A DNA stretch of 64,000 nt from Microbacterium azadirachtae (GTDB lineage Bacteria > Actinomycetota > Actinomycetes > Actinomycetales > Microbacteriaceae). Positions 18,891 through 28,570 of this stretch are shown piece after piece (within the stretch, counting starts at the first letter, position 1; each line of letters begins with the position of its first letter). The translations under genes and the position numbers were made by a program. The stretch is taken from NCBI RefSeq assembly GCF_000956505.1, contig NZ_JYIX01000029.1, forward strand, positions 62,001 through 126,000, given 5' to 3'. The notes beneath the pieces are model-generated. The model was not told the origin of the DNA. It did no database searches and saw only the letters and a list, made by a program, of their open reading frames with translations.

Positions 18891-18940
18891 GGATCCATAG
18901 TCCCATGGGGCCGATGCCCTCCTCCGCCTTCCGCCCTCCG

Positions 18941-19007
18941 CGAGACACCAGATCCCGCACGAGACACCAGGGCTGACGTGGTGTTTGATGCAGGATCTGG
19001 TTTCTCG
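18941..19007. repeat. nested inverted-repeat element (A-A-a-a), locus 3
   Basis: CGAGACACCAGATCC (18941-18955) and GGATCTGGTTTCTCG (18993-19007) pair over 14 of 15 bases. A second GAGACACCAG (18961-18970) faces a partial complement near 18978-18984. Unlike the others, this one lies in a divergent promoter gap. Confidence 0.6.
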
Positions 19008-19058
19008 CCGAGTCTGTAGGCTGACCGCTCGACGAGCACGAGTGAGACGAGGACCTTC

Positions 19059-19715
19059 TTGAGCAGCGACCTACTCCCGCGGGGAGTCCGTCCGGCCACC
19101 CCCGCCGACCTGGACGAGATGACTCGAATCCTCACCGCGTCCTTCCTGGACGATCCGGTGTGGGGCCCTTCGTTCCCCGACCGCGCGACGCGTCCGCAGG
19201 TGGCCGGCGCGTACTGGCGGTTCATGGTTGGGGAGGCGCTGCGCTTCTCCGAGTCGCGGGTGCTCGACATCGCGCTCGACGGTCCGGCCGAAGCCGTCGA
19301 GCGCGGAACTCTTCGTGCGGTCTCCGTCTGGTACCCGCCGGGCGAGGACGAGATCTCGGCGGAGGCCCACCCCGCCTACGACGCCCTGGTCGGCGACCTG
19401 CTCGACGCGGAGGCCGCCGCCGCATTGGAACGGGCCGGCGCGCAGTTCGCAGAGGCCCGGCCGAGCGAGCCGCACGCCTACCTGACCCTGCTCGGCGTAG
19501 CCCCCGAGGCACGCGGCGGAGGATACGGCATGGGGCTGCTCCGGGCGGCGCTCGCCCGCTATGACGAGGCGGGGATCCCCACCTACCTGGAGTCGTCGAA
19601 CCCGGCGAACGACGTGCGCTACGAGAGGCTCGGATACCGCCCGCACGCTCTGGTGGAGCTCGCCGGCGGCGCGCGGGTGCAGACATACTGGCGGGCCCCG
19701 CAGGCGGCAGGCTGA
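19059..19715 (+). CDS. GNAT-family N-acetyltransferase
   Basis: Acetyltransferase of 218 residues. The acetyl-CoA-binding motif A is LTLLGVAPEARGGGYGMGLL, followed by YLESSNPANDVRYERLGY, usual for motif B. The start is TTG at 19059, supported by GAGGA about 8 nt upstream; no ATG fits. The acceptor is unknown. It lies alone between a beta-lactamase-like gene and the sigma-factor operon. Confidence 0.82.
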   Translation: MSSDLLPRGVRPATPADLDEMTRILTASFLDDPVWGPSFPDRATRPQVAGAYWRFMVGEALRFSESRVLDIALDGPAEAVERGTLRAVSVWYPPGEDEISAEAHPAYDALVGDLLDAEAAAALERAGAQFAEARPSEPHAYLTLLGVAPEARGGGYGMGLLRAALARYDEAGIPTYLESSNPANDVRYERLGYRPHALVELAGGARVQTYWRAPQAAG

Positions 19716-19757
19716 CTCGCCGCCCGGCTAGCAGTGAGGGAGTAGGACGCTTTGGGC

Positions 19758-19840
19758 GCCGAGTGCACGGGAAGCCGTCGAGTGCGCGGCGTGGTCGCGT
19801 GAACTTCCGGTGCCCTCGGGGCGATGCCGTGCACTCGACG
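19758..19840. repeat. nested inverted-repeat element (A-A-a-a), locus 4
   Basis: CGTCGAGTGCGCGGC at 19776-19790 matches the complement of 19826-19840 at 14 of 15 positions. An outer arm GCCGAGTGCACGG (19758-19770) faces a weaker complement at 19807-19822. It lies just upstream of the ECF promoter. Confidence 0.55.
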
Positions 19841-19856
19841 AGCGGTGCTGCGCCGA

Positions 19857-19883
19857 TGTCACACTTCCGCGCCGGCCGGTGTC
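19857..19883 (+). promoter_or_regulatory. putative ECF41-type promoter
   Basis: TGTCACA at 19857-19863, a 16-bp spacer and TGTC at 19880-19883 match the ECF41 promoter consensus as I recall it (TGTCACA, 16 bp, CGTC) except for one base. It lies upstream of the operon that encodes the sigma factor, suggesting autoregulation. Confidence 0.5.
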
Positions 19884-19928
19884 TCCATGTTCGAAGGCAC
19901 GAGAACCGTGCCGCAGAAGGAGCAGATC

Positions 19929-20525
19929 ATGACGATTCAGGCCCGCATCCCCGCGACCGAGGTGACCGGACTGTACGGCGCCGTGGTGAAGTTCGCCACG
20001 AAGAAGATGTTCGGCCGGGTGCCCGACTCGATCGGGGTGCTCTGGCACCACCGGCCGGTCTTCACCGACATGATGAACTTCGGCCGCAAGACCGAGAAGT
20101 GGCACGAGCTCGACAAGAGCCTGTCGACGCTGGCCGCCATGACGGCGGCGGCGACCGTCGGCTGCAGCTTCTGCCTCGACCTGCACTACTTCATGGCCCA
20201 CGACAAGGGGCTCGACGAGGAGAAGGCCCGCGAGGTGCCGATCTGGCGCGAGTCCTCCCGGTTCACGCGCCGGGAGCGGCTCGTGATGGAGTACGCCGAG
20301 GCGATGAGCCTGACGCCGCCCGCCGTCACCGACGAGCTCTCCGACGCGCTGCTCGCGGAGCTGGGCGCCCCTGCGCTGCTCGAGCTCGCCGCGAAGGTCG
20401 GCTACCTCAACGCGACGGCCCGATCCAACATCGCGCTCGGGATCCACTCCGACGGATTCGCGGACGCGTGCGGTCTTGCGCCCCTGGCCACGCGGAGCGA
20501 AACCCGCGTAACGTCGCAGGCATGA
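19929..20525 (+). CDS. carboxymuconolactone decarboxylase / AhpD-like protein
   Basis: Protein of 198 residues of the CMD/AhpD fold. The redox-active CxxC is Cys79-Cys82 in ATVGCSFCLDLHYF. It would act as a thiol peroxidase-like or reductase protein rather than a decarboxylase. Start at ATG 19929 with AAGGAG 7 nt upstream. Its stop overlaps the start of an ECF sigma gene (ATGA). Family knowledge: ECF41 sigma factors are typically encoded next to carboxymuconolactone decarboxylases, oxidoreductases or epimerases, which matches. Confidence 0.88.
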   Translation: MTIQARIPATEVTGLYGAVVKFATKKMFGRVPDSIGVLWHHRPVFTDMMNFGRKTEKWHELDKSLSTLAAMTAAATVGCSFCLDLHYFMAHDKGLDEEKAREVPIWRESSRFTRRERLVMEYAEAMSLTPPAVTDELSDALLAELGAPALLELAAKVGYLNATARSNIALGIHSDGFADACGLAPLATRSETRVTSQA

Positions 20526-21418
20526 GCGACGCGAGCCGGCCGGCGCCCGAGGATCCGTTCGTCACGCACCGCGGCCTGTTGTTCACGGTCGCGTACGAGA
20601 TGCTCGGGTCCGCTGCCGACGCCGAGGACGTGCTGCAGGAATCCTGGCTGCGCTGGTCCGCCGACGACCGCGGCGATGTGCTCGACCCTCGCGCCTACCT
20701 GGTGCGGATCGTCACGCGGCAGGCGCTCAATCAGCTGCGGACGGCCTCGCGCCGGCGCGAGGAGTACGTCGGGCCCTGGCTGCCGGAGCCCCTGCGCACC
20801 ACGCCGGACGTCGCGGACGACGTGGTGCTCGCCGAGAGCGTCTCGCTCGCGATGCTGACCGTGCTCGAGACCCTCGGGCCGACCGAGCGCGCGGTGTTCG
20901 TCCTGCGCGAGGTGTTCGACGTCCCGTTCGACGAGATCGCCGAGGCCGTGGGCAAGACGCCCGCGACGGTGCGGCAGATCGCGCACCGCGCCCGCGACCA
21001 TGTGGCCGCCCGCCGTCCGCGCGTCGCCGTCGACGCCTCCGAGCACGACCGCGTCGTGGAGCGCTTCATCGCGGTCATGAACTCGGGCGACGTGCAATCG
21101 CTCATGGACGTGCTCGCGCCCGACGTGGTTGCCGTGACCGACAGCGGCGGACTCGTCCGGCATGCCGCTCGGCGGCCGCTGCACGGCGCAGAGCGCGTCG
21201 TGGCGTTCCTGCGGGGCAGCATCGCGAAGCTCGATATGGCCTTCGCGGTGGTGCCCCTGCGCGTCAACGGCATGCTCGGCGCGGGGATCCAGGTCGGGGG
21301 CGAACTGCTCGCCGCCGTGAGTTTCGCGGTCGAGGACGGTCGCATCACCCGGGTGTTCTCGGTCGCCAATCCGGAGAAGCTCTCGGGCCTCGGCGCCGAG
21401 GCACCGCTCGCCCGCTGA
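20522..21418 (+). CDS. ECF41-type RNA polymerase sigma factor (SigJ-like) with SnoaL-like C-terminal domain
   Basis: Sigma factor of 298 residues. Region 2 spans about residues 15-80 (YEMLGSAADAEDVLQESWLR) and region 4 about 105-165 (LGPTERAVFVLREVFDVPFD, then IAHRARDHVAARRP). A C-terminal SnoaL-like domain of about 110 residues ends in SVANPEKLSGL; the NPxKL motif and a linker DSGG-type motif mark the ECF41 group, in which the C-terminal extension acts as a built-in modulator replacing an anti-sigma factor. The ATG overlaps the CMD stop. A matching ECF41 promoter upstream suggests positive autoregulation. Confidence 0.88.
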   Translation: MSDASRPAPEDPFVTHRGLLFTVAYEMLGSAADAEDVLQESWLRWSADDRGDVLDPRAYLVRIVTRQALNQLRTASRRREEYVGPWLPEPLRTTPDVADDVVLAESVSLAMLTVLETLGPTERAVFVLREVFDVPFDEIAEAVGKTPATVRQIAHRARDHVAARRPRVAVDASEHDRVVERFIAVMNSGDVQSLMDVLAPDVVAVTDSGGLVRHAARRPLHGAERVVAFLRGSIAKLDMAFAVVPLRVNGMLGAGIQVGGELLAAVSFAVEDGRITRVFSVANPEKLSGLGAEAPLAR

Positions 21419-21427
21419 CCTGCGGCA

Positions 21428-22222
21428 CTACTCGGCCGGTCCGCGATATCGGTTGCCGCGCGGTCGTCGCCCCTGCCCCGCCCGAGGTTCACGGCGAGCG
21501 CGCTCCTCGCTGCGTTCGATGCCCAGCAGTGCGACGACGCATCCCGCCATCACCACGACGATGGCACGGGTCGCCCACAGCATCGGCACGGATCGCACGG
21601 TGACGTCCTCGATCGGGAGGCCGAACACGACGCCCAGCATCGCGGGACCCGACCCCCGCCCCGGGGCCCATCCATGGGTGTCCAGGGCCAGCATGGCCGT
21701 CACGCCGGAGACGGCGACGAGGAGCAGCAGGATCATGACGAGAAGGACGCGCGGCGACGTGCGCCCGCGTCGCCGCGTCAGGGCGTGCAGCACGACCGCC
21801 ACCGGCCACAGCACGATCATGCCCACGAGGATGCCGAGCAGCTCGGCCAGCGGCACGAGGAGCAGCGCGAACAGCAGGGCGGATCCCAGCCCTTCGGCGT
21901 ATCCGTCCTGCACCGTGATCGCCACGGCGCAGGGAAGGCCGGCGGCCAGCACCAGACCTCCGGCACCCCACGCCGCCGCACGCGCAGTGACGGGGAAGCC
22001 GGTCAGGGCGAGCGCGGTGACGACCGCCGCGACCAGCGCCGACGGGATCCCCCCGAGGACCATCAGCCGCGTGGACTCCGGATCCTCCGCGCCACGCAGG
22101 GCGAACACGACGACGGCGCATCCGAGTGCCAGCGCGATCCCGAGAGCGAGGACGATGACGACGGTGCGCGGACGCGACGGCGCCCCTGCCGAGACCCCCG
22201 GCAGGGGCGCCGCCGACGTCAT
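21428..22222 (-). CDS. multi-spanning membrane protein of unknown function
   Basis: Protein of 264 residues with about six to seven hydrophobic segments and a basic C-terminal tail rich in Arg (RSEERARREPRAGQGRRP). It carries no recognised domain. It starts 2 bp after the glycyl-tRNA synthetase stop on the same strand, so the two are probably co-transcribed, though I see no functional link. Confidence 0.65.
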   Translation of the reverse strand: MTSAAPLPGVSAGAPSRPRTVVIVLALGIALALGCAVVVFALRGAEDPESTRLMVLGGIPSALVAAVVTALALTGFPVTARAAAWGAGGLVLAAGLPCAVAITVQDGYAEGLGSALLFALLLVPLAELLGILVGMIVLWPVAVVLHALTRRRGRTSPRVLLVMILLLLVAVSGVTAMLALDTHGWAPGRGSGPAMLGVVFGLPIEDVTVRSVPMLWATRAIVVVMAGCVVALLGIERSEERARREPRAGQGRRPRGNRYRGPAE

Positions 22223-22224
22223 GA

Positions 22225-23610
22225 TCAGGCGCCCTTCAGACGCTCCGAGAGGTAGGCGTCGAGCTCGGCCAGCGGCACGCGCTCCTGCGCCATGGTGTCG
22301 CGGTCGCGCACGGTCACGGCGTCGTCGTCGAGCGAGTCGAAGTCGATCGTGACGCAGAACGGGGTGCCGATCTCGTCCTGGCGGCGGTAGCGTCGCCCGA
22401 TCGCGCCGGCGTCGTCGAAGTCGATCGCCCAGTGACCGCGGAGCTTGTCGGCGACCTCGCGGGCGAGCGGCGACAGGCGCTCGTTGCGCGAGAGCGGCAG
22501 CACCGCGACCTTGACCGGGGCGAGGCGCGGGTCGAGCTTCAGCACGGTGCGCACATCGGTGCCGCCCTTGGCGTTCGGCACCTCCTCCTCGACGTAGGCG
22601 TCCACGAGGAACGCCATCATCGAGCGGGTGAGGCCGAACGAGGGCTCGATCACGTACGGGATGTACTTCTCGCCCGATGCCTGATCGAAGTAGCTGAGCG
22701 ACGAGCCGGAGGCCTCGCTGTGGCTGGACAGGTCGTAGTCGGTGCGGTTCGCGACGCCCATGAGCTCGCCCCACTCCTTGCCGGCGAACCCGAAGCGGTA
22801 CTCGACGTCGATCGTGCCGGCCGAGTAGTGGGCGCGATCATCCTCCGGCACGTCGAACTGGCGCATGTTCTCAGGGCTGATCCCGAGGTCGATGAACCAG
22901 TCCCAGCACTCCTGCACCCAGTGCTCGAACCACTCCTGCGCCTCGGCGGGCGGCACGAAGTACTCGATCTCCATCTGCTCGAACTCGCGCGTACGGAAGA
23001 TGAAGTTGCCGGGGGTGATCTCGTTGCGGAACGCCTTGCCGACCTGGCCGATGCCGAAGGGCGGCTTCTTGCGGCTCGCGGTGAGCACGTTCGAGAAGTT
23101 CACGAAGATGCCCTGCGCGGTCTCGGGGCGCAGGAAGTACACGCCCGACTCGTCGTCCACCACGCCGAGGTAGGTCTTCACCAGGCCAGAGAACGCCTTC
23201 GGCTCGGTGTACTGGCCCTTCGTGCCGCAGTTCGGGCAGGGCACGTCGGCCAAGCCGTTCTCGGCGGGGCGGCCCTTGCGGGCCTCGAAGTCCTCGATGA
23301 GGGTGTCGGCGCGGAACCGCTTGTGGCACTGCAGGCACTCGACGAGCGGATCCGTGAACGTCGCGACGTGGCCGGAAGCCTCCCACACGCGCTTGGGGAG
23401 GATGATCGACGAGTCGAGGCCGACCATGTCGCCCCGGCCGCGCACGAAGGTCTGCCACCACTGCCGCCGGATGTTCTCCTTGAGCTCGGTGCCGAGGGGG
23501 CCGTAGTCCCAGGCCGAGCGGGAACCGCCGTAGATCTCACCCGCTTGGAACACGAACCCGCGGTGGCGGGCGAGGGCGATGACCTTGTCAAGACGGGACT
23601 GTTCGGCCAC
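22225..23610 (-). CDS. glyS: glycyl-tRNA synthetase, dimeric type
   Basis: Class II enzyme of 461 residues that charges tRNA-Gly. Motif 2 is [35 protein letters not shown] and [14 protein letters not shown] (motif 3) complete the active site. CLQCHKRF and CPNCGTKG form a zinc-binding insertion. The length fits the alpha2 type of actinobacteria. Start chosen at GTG 23610 ([10 protein letters not shown]) with GGAG six bases upstream; the reading frame extends further but lacks a plausible start. A 9-bp inverted repeat and a TAGGAT-like -10 box lie upstream. Confidence 0.96.
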   Translation of the reverse strand: MAEQSRLDKVIALARHRGFVFQAGEIYGGSRSAWDYGPLGTELKENIRRQWWQTFVRGRGDMVGLDSSIILPKRVWEASGHVATFTDPLVECLQCHKRFRADTLIEDFEARKGRPAENGLADVPCPNCGTKGQYTEPKAFSGLVKTYLGVVDDESGVYFLRPETAQGIFVNFSNVLTASRKKPPFGIGQVGKAFRNEITPGNFIFRTREFEQMEIEYFVPPAEAQEWFEHWVQECWDWFIDLGISPENMRQFDVPEDDRAHYSAGTIDVEYRFGFAGKEWGELMGVANRTDYDLSSHSEASGSSLSYFDQASGEKYIPYVIEPSFGLTRSMMAFLVDAYVEEEVPNAKGGTDVRTVLKLDPRLAPVKVAVLPLSRNERLSPLAREVADKLRGHWAIDFDDAGAIGRRYRRQDEIGTPFCVTIDFDSLDDDAVTVRDRDTMAQERVPLAELDAYLSERLKGA

Positions 23611-23673
23611 GGTGGCTCCAATGGTCGCGATGATGCGGGGAATGCGCACGAAGAGGCGCAGATCAATCCTATC

Positions 23674-23701
23674 GGTGCCCTCTGGAGCGCGAGAGGGCAC
23701 C
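23674..23701. promoter_or_regulatory. inverted repeat upstream of glyS
   Basis: GGTGCCCTC (23674-23682) and GAGGGCACC (23693-23701) form a perfect 9-bp dyad with a 10-bp spacer in the glyS/VOC divergent gap. On the minus strand it sits just before a TAGGAT -10-like box, so it is more likely an operator or -35-proximal element than a leader hairpin. Confidence 0.35.
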
Positions 23702-23745
23702 GAAGGCGGCACCGCTCGCGACCGATGTCGGAGGTCGGTGACACC

Positions 23746-24171
23746 ATGGCTGCCATGGAACAACGAGCGAGCTTCATCACCCTGGCCGTCGCGGATGTCG
23801 CGCGCAGCAGGGCCTTCTACGTGGACGGTCTCGGATGGCAGCCGATCTTCGAAGCCGATGAGGTCCTGATGCTCCCCGTCGCGGAACGGATGATCCTCTC
23901 GCTGTGGAGCGTGGAAGGGTTCACCGCGGAGATCGGCGCACCGCCCGCCCCCGGCATCGCCCCGCTCACGCTGGCGCACAACGTGGCGACCGACGCCGAG
24001 GTCGACGCGGTGCTCGCCGAGGCGGCCGCGCTGGGCGCTCCCGTCACGCCTGCCGTACGCCGCGACTGGGGCGGCTATTCCGGCTACTTCGCCGATCCTG
24101 ACGGATTCCGGTGGGAGATCGCGATGAACCCCGACGAGACCGGGGCGTTCGTGCTGGCACCCCGGAGCTGA
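23746..24171 (+). CDS. VOC-superfamily (glyoxalase/bleomycin-resistance fold) protein
   Basis: Protein of 141 residues with two beta-alpha-beta-beta-beta modules ([20 protein letters not shown] and [20 protein letters not shown]). The second ends in the metal-ligand Glu position. The Arg-Asp-Trp-Gly-Gly-Tyr-Ser stretch is usual in the family. It may bind a metal and a small molecule; its reaction is unknown. Start at ATG 23746 with GGAGG upstream, or ATG 23755. It is divergent from glyS. Confidence 0.8.
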   Translation: MAAMEQRASFITLAVADVARSRAFYVDGLGWQPIFEADEVLMLPVAERMILSLWSVEGFTAEIGAPPAPGIAPLTLAHNVATDAEVDAVLAEAAALGAPVTPAVRRDWGGYSGYFADPDGFRWEIAMNPDETGAFVLAPRS

Positions 24172-24217
24172 CCCGTCCCGATCCCCGACCTGCGATGGTG
24201 CGGCTTACCCTGGAATG

Positions 24218-25687
24218 ATGAGCACTGCACAGGAAGCCCGCCCGCACGGCGAACGCGACACCCGGTTCTTCGGGCAGCCGTGGGCCCTCGCCCACCTGTT
24301 CGGGGTCGAGATGTGGGAGCGGTTCAGCTTCTACGGCATGCAGGGCATCCTGCTCATCTACCTGTACTACTCCGTCACCGACGGAGGACTCGGGCTCGAC
24401 AAGGCCGTGGCGGGGGGCATCGTCGGCGCCTACGGCGGCTCCGTCTACTTGGCGACGATCCTCGGCGCCTGGATCGCCGACCGGCTCCTCGGATCCGAGC
24501 GCACGCTGTTCTACAGCGCGATCGTGATCATGGCGGGACACATCGCCCTCGCGCTGCTGCCGGGCGTCGCCGGCGTCGGCGTCGGCCTGGTGCTTGTCGC
24601 GATCGGGTCCGGCGGGCTCAAGGCCAATGCGACCTCCGTGGTCGGCACGCTCTACCCGGCCGAGGATCCGCGGCGCGACGCCGGGTTCTCGCTGTTCTAC
24701 CTGGGCATCAACCTCGGCGGGTTCTTCGGGCCGATCCTCACCGGCCTGCTGCAATCGACCCTGGGCTTCCACTTCGGCTTCGGCCTCGCCGCGATCGGCA
24801 TGGCCGCCGGCCTGGCGCAGTACTCGTTCGGGCGCCGCAAGCTGCCCGCGGAGGCGCATCGCATCGCGAACCCGCTACCGCGGAACCGCTACGCGACGGC
24901 GGTCATCATCGCGATCGCCGGAGGGCTGATCCTCGTCGCGCTCGTGCTGACCGGGGTCATCACGGCGGACAACCTCGCCACGGTCGTGATCATCGCGGCC
25001 ACGGTCGCGGCGGTCGCCTACTTCGCGGTGATCCTCACGAGCCGCCGTATCAACGCGACCGAGCGGTCCCGGGTGTGGGGCTTCCTGCCGCTGTTCATCA
25101 CGAGCGTGGCTTTCTGGTCGCTGTACCAGCAGCAGTTCACCGTGCTGACCGTGTACTCGGACGAGCGCCTGAACCGCGACCTGTTCGGCTGGGAGATGCC
25201 GGTCTCGTGGGTGCAGTCGATCAACCCGGTCTTCATCATCGTGCTGTCGGGGGTGTTCGCCGCGATCTGGACGAAGCTCGGCGCCCGCCAACCGTCGACC
25301 CCGGTGAAGTTCGCGCTCGGTGCGATCATCATGGGAGCCGCGTTCCTGCTGTTCCTGCCGTTCGCCGGCGGGGCCGCGAACTCCACTCCGCTGCTGGCGA
25401 TCATCGGGATCCTGTTCGTCTTCACGGTCGCCGAACTGCTTCTCTCGCCGATCGGCCTGTCCGCAGCAACGAAACTCGCCCCGTCCGCGTTCCACACGCA
25501 GATGGTGGCGCTGTTCTTCCTTTCGGTCTCGCTCGGCACCGCGATCTCGGGCTGGCTCGTGCAGTTCTACGACCCGCACAACGAGGTCCCGTACTTCTCG
25601 ATCCTCGGCGCGATCGCGATCGTCGTCGGCATCGGCCTGCTGGTGTCGGCCAAGCCCGTGCTCGCGCTCATGAAGGGCGTGCGCTGA
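24218..25687 (+). CDS. POT/PTR family proton-dependent di/tripeptide transporter
   Basis: Membrane protein of about 489 residues with 12-14 spans. The family signature ExxERFxxYG appears as EMWERFSFYG near residue 33, and FYLGINLGGFFGPIL is the second PTR2 signature. It would import di- and tripeptides with protons. Two adjacent ATG codons (24215, 24218) could start it. TACCCT at 24206-24211 lies six bases before the second, which suggests a leaderless mRNA. It ends in a convergent gap holding a nested inverted repeat. Confidence 0.92.
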   Translation: MSTAQEARPHGERDTRFFGQPWALAHLFGVEMWERFSFYGMQGILLIYLYYSVTDGGLGLDKAVAGGIVGAYGGSVYLATILGAWIADRLLGSERTLFYSAIVIMAGHIALALLPGVAGVGVGLVLVAIGSGGLKANATSVVGTLYPAEDPRRDAGFSLFYLGINLGGFFGPILTGLLQSTLGFHFGFGLAAIGMAAGLAQYSFGRRKLPAEAHRIANPLPRNRYATAVIIAIAGGLILVALVLTGVITADNLATVVIIAATVAAVAYFAVILTSRRINATERSRVWGFLPLFITSVAFWSLYQQQFTVLTVYSDERLNRDLFGWEMPVSWVQSINPVFIIVLSGVFAAIWTKLGARQPSTPVKFALGAIIMGAAFLLFLPFAGGAANSTPLLAIIGILFVFTVAELLLSPIGLSAATKLAPSAFHTQMVALFFLSVSLGTAISGWLVQFYDPHNEVPYFSILGAIAIVVGIGLLVSAKPVLALMKGVR

Positions 25688-25720
25688 CGACGTGAGGCGG
25701 GCCTCGGAGCGCACTCCCCG

Positions 25721-25803
25721 TTTGGGGCGCACCCTCCCGTTGTGGGGCGCGTCCGGTCAGGAATTCCCGGCCTAACGCGCCCCAAACCGGCGAGGTGCGC
25801 CCC
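25721..25803. repeat. nested inverted-repeat element (A-A-a-a), locus 5
   Basis: Outer arms GGGGCGCACC (25724-25733) and GGTGCGCCCC (25794-25803) are perfect complements. Inner arms GGGGCGCGT (25744-25752) and ACGCGCCCC (25775-25783) are also perfect. All four arms share the GGGGCGC core. It lies in a convergent gap. Confidence 0.7.
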
Positions 25804-25846
25804 GAGCCCGGCTCCACCTCCGTGGCTCAGGCCCCGCGCCTCGGGT

Positions 25847-26722
25847 TCAGGCCCGCGCGGCCACGCTCTCCAGATACGTGCCGTCGGCGAGCTGGTCCAG
25901 GAGCGGGCGCGCGGTCGGAGTCCAGCCGAGCTCGGCCCGTGCCTTGGCACCCGAGGCCTGCTCGTCGAGGAGGAGCGCGTCGGCGAACGCCTCGCCGAGC
26001 CGCGCGCGCGTCTGCTCGACGCTCTCGGCGCGGACGCCCTCCGCCACGTCGAATCCGAACGCGATCGCTTCGCCGATCTCGCGGATCGTCGGGTTCTGCC
26101 CGGAGGCGCCGATGTAGGTCTCTCCCGCGCGGCCGCTCTCGAGCGCGAGCACGTACAGTGCCGCGAGGTCGTCGACATCGACGCTGGTCCAGTGCTGGCT
26201 GCCGTCGCCGATCAGGAGCACTCCCCCGTCGGTCGCGTCGGTGTGGATCCGCACCAGGCCGCCGCCGCGTCCGTAGACCGCGGCGGGCGCGACGACCGTG
26301 CCGCGGATGCCGGAGGCGCCGAGCACCTTCGCCTCTCCGGCGCCGCGCCAGGCGGTGAGGGCCGGCCGGTCGATCGGAGTCTGCTCCGTGATGTCGCTCG
26401 CCGTGCCGTAGCTCCAGATCCCGCCCGTGTGCACGAACGGCTTGCCCGTGCCCTCGAGCGCACCGAGCACGGCGTCGATGAACGCGGCATCGCCTTCGGG
26501 GGTCGAGGCCGTGTGGATGACGCCGTCCGCGGCGACCGCGGCCTCCGCCACGAGCACGGAATCCGCGACGTCACCGATGAGGGCGGTCGCCCCGACCGCC
26601 TCCACAGCGCTCGCCTTCGCCGCATCTCGGACGAGGGCGGTCACGGTGTGGCCCTCCGCGAGCAGCCGATCGAGGACGGAAGTGCCGATGTAGCCGGTCG
26701 CGCCGGTGAGAAGAACCTTCAT
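25847..26722 (-). CDS. NAD(P)-dependent epimerase/dehydratase, extended SDR
   Basis: Protein of 291 residues with the Rossmann motif TGATGYIG at residues 6-13 and a cofactor region ALVRDAAKA. The catalytic Tyr/Lys pair of classical extended SDRs is not obvious: SYGTASDI replaces the usual YxxxK, so it may act more like an NmrA-type or atypical SDR. Substrate unknown. It stands alone, convergent with the peptide transporter. Confidence 0.82.
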   Translation of the reverse strand: MKVLLTGATGYIGTSVLDRLLAEGHTVTALVRDAAKASAVEAVGATALIGDVADSVLVAEAAVAADGVIHTASTPEGDAAFIDAVLGALEGTGKPFVHTGGIWSYGTASDITEQTPIDRPALTAWRGAGEAKVLGASGIRGTVVAPAAVYGRGGGLVRIHTDATDGGVLLIGDGSQHWTSVDVDDLAALYVLALESGRAGETYIGASGQNPTIREIGEAIAFGFDVAEGVRAESVEQTRARLGEAFADALLLDEQASGAKARAELGWTPTARPLLDQLADGTYLESVAARA

Positions 26723-26811
26723 ACCCTTCGCGAACGCCGCACCCGCGCGGATATTCCCCGACCCGGATCCGCTGCCCGCGGTCGGCCGTGAGCCGTCACG
26801 CGTCCGGGGGG

Positions 26812-28140
26812 TCAGCCGTCCGTGCGACGGAGAGCGGCAGTATCCACGTCGCGCACGGCGGTGAGCCCGGCGAGCCCCAGCGTGACGTCGAGCTCGGCGA
26901 GCACGTTGCGGATGACCTCGCGCACGCCCGTCTCACCGGCGATCCCGAGTCCGTACGCGTAGGGGCGTCCGAGCGCGACCATGGTCGCGCCGAGGGCGAG
27001 GGCGATGAAGGCGTCCGCCCCGCCGCGAACCCCGGAGTCGAAGACGACCGGGACGCGTCCGGCGACCCGCTCCACGATCGCCGGCAGTACATCCAGCGTC
27101 GGCACGGACTGGTCGATCTGACGGCCACCGTGGTTCGACACCCACACGCCATCGAGCCCCTCATCGACCGCGCGCGCGGCGTCGTCGGGATGCACGATGC
27201 CCTTGAGGATCAGCGGAAGCGAGGTCCACGTCCGCGCCTTCGCCAGGTCGTCCCAGGTGAGGGCCGGGGTCGAGAAGACGTCGAGGAAGGTCTCGACCGC
27301 CAACCGGGGCAGCGGCGAGCGCAGGTTCCCGCGCAGGCTCGGGGATCCGGTGACCGCGGCGCCGTTGCGCGCGATCGAGATCCCCGCGGCGATCGTCTTC
27401 GGGGTGACCCGCACCTTGGATCCGCCGGTCGAGGATCCTGCCCTCGCTCGGACGAGTTCCCGGAACACCGGATCCGACGTGTACTGGGCGATGCCCATGC
27501 CCCGCGTGAACGGCAGGTAGCCGAGGTCGAGGTCGCGCGTGCGCCAGCCCAGCAGATGCGTGTCGAGGGTGACCACGATCGCCTCGGCGCCGGCGGCTTC
27601 GGCGCGACGAAGCAGCGAGGCGTTGAGCTCGTCGGACGCGGACCAGTACAGCTGGAACAGCCGCGCACCTTCTGGCACCGACCCCGCGACGCGCTCCATC
27701 GGTACCGAGGCCTGGTTCGACAGCACGTATGGCACGCCCATCGCGGCGGCCGCCCGGGCGACGGCCAGATCGGCGTCGGGGTGCGCAAGCTCCATGACCC
27801 CGAGCGGGGCGAGCAGGAGCGGAGTGGGCCGGTCGACACCGAGGAAACGCGCGCCGAGGTCGCGCACGGAGACGTCCCGCAGCGGACGCGGCCACACCTG
27901 CCAGCGCGCGAACGCGGCGCGGTTCGCGGCGACCGTGCGCTCGGCTCCTGCTCCGCCTGCGATGTAGGCGAACGCCTCGGGGCTGAGCGCCGCACGGGCC
28001 GCTTCCTCAAGCGCGCCCGGCTGGGTCGGCACCGCGGGCCGGGCGCCGCTCACGCCCGCGCGATAGACGTCGGACTGGGCCCGCCGCGCGATCCCGCGCG
28101 CCGCGGCCGGGTCATCCGGAGCAGCGACAGCACCGACCAT
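26812..28140 (-). CDS. FMN-dependent alpha-hydroxy-acid oxidase/dehydrogenase (lactate 2-monooxygenase-like)
   Basis: Enzyme of 442 residues with a TIM-barrel FMN domain. The active-site signature SNHGGRQ is near residue 340, and [19 protein letters not shown] is the FMN phosphate-binding region. [21 protein letters not shown] and SNQASVPME are typical of lactate 2-monooxygenase relatives, whose N-terminal extension (residues 1-45 here) is also present. It oxidises L-lactate or a similar 2-hydroxy acid. Start at ATG 28140 with GAGGAGG 6 nt upstream. A repeat-rich gap of 453 bp lies before it. Confidence 0.9.
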   Translation of the reverse strand: MVGAVAAPDDPAAARGIARRAQSDVYRAGVSGARPAVPTQPGALEEAARAALSPEAFAYIAGGAGAERTVAANRAAFARWQVWPRPLRDVSVRDLGARFLGVDRPTPLLLAPLGVMELAHPDADLAVARAAAAMGVPYVLSNQASVPMERVAGSVPEGARLFQLYWSASDELNASLLRRAEAAGAEAIVVTLDTHLLGWRTRDLDLGYLPFTRGMGIAQYTSDPVFRELVRARAGSSTGGSKVRVTPKTIAAGISIARNGAAVTGSPSLRGNLRSPLPRLAVETFLDVFSTPALTWDDLAKARTWTSLPLILKGIVHPDDAARAVDEGLDGVWVSNHGGRQIDQSVPTLDVLPAIVERVAGRVPVVFDSGVRGGADAFIALALGATMVALGRPYAYGLGIAGETGVREVIRNVLAELDVTLGLAGLTAVRDVDTAALRRTDG

Positions 28141-28230
28141 GAGACCTCCTCGTCCACTCACGCTCAGGCTAGCCTGCACCCCGGACACAGTGGGATCCTC
28201 GCACTCGGACGACATCGACGTCCGCGACTG

Positions 28231-28570
28231 GTTTGGGGCGGATCCCTCCGCTTTGGGGCGCAGAACGACCGAGATGAGCGGCGTAGCGCGCCCCAAAACG
28301 ACAGGATGCGCCCCAAACGAAGGAGCCTGACCCCGGGAGGAGAACAACTCGCACCGGCAGGATCCGATGATCGGACGACGACGCAACCGGGTTTGGGGCG
28401 GGCCCCTCCGTTTTGGGGCGCAGAACGACCGAGTTGAGCGGCGTAGCGCGCCCCAAAACGACGAGATGCGCCCCAAAACCGAGGTAGTGGAGCTGAAAGC
28501 CCCCAAACCGGCGGAGTGCGCCCCAAAACCGAGGTAGTCGCGCCCCAACCCAACAGGACACGCCCAAACT
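28231..28570. repeat. tandem nested inverted-repeat array (GCGCCCCAAA arms), locus 6
   Basis: Two near-identical copies of an A-A-a-a unit (28231-28320 and 28391-28480) have arms built on TTTGGGGCG and its complement CGCCCCAAA. They share an almost identical inner segment containing CAGAACGACCGAG. Further CGCCCCAAA-type arms follow near 28499, 28519, 28540 and 28559. The whole 28141-28593 gap holds no gene that I can see. Confidence 0.7.

Noticed and set aside
23611..23745. Possible T-box leader before glyS
   Set aside because: No T-box sequence or specifier loop is visible, and the hairpin lies upstream of the probable -10 box, so it would not be transcribed.
26812..28548. Upstream extension of the hydroxy-acid oxidase to a 578-codon frame
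   Set aside because: The extra N-terminus is encoded by the repeat array; ATG 28140 has a strong ribosome binding site and fits the family length.
28231..28570. Repeat array resembling a CRISPR
   Set aside because: Arms alternate orientation, spacing is irregular, repeats are only about 10-13 bp and no cas genes are near.
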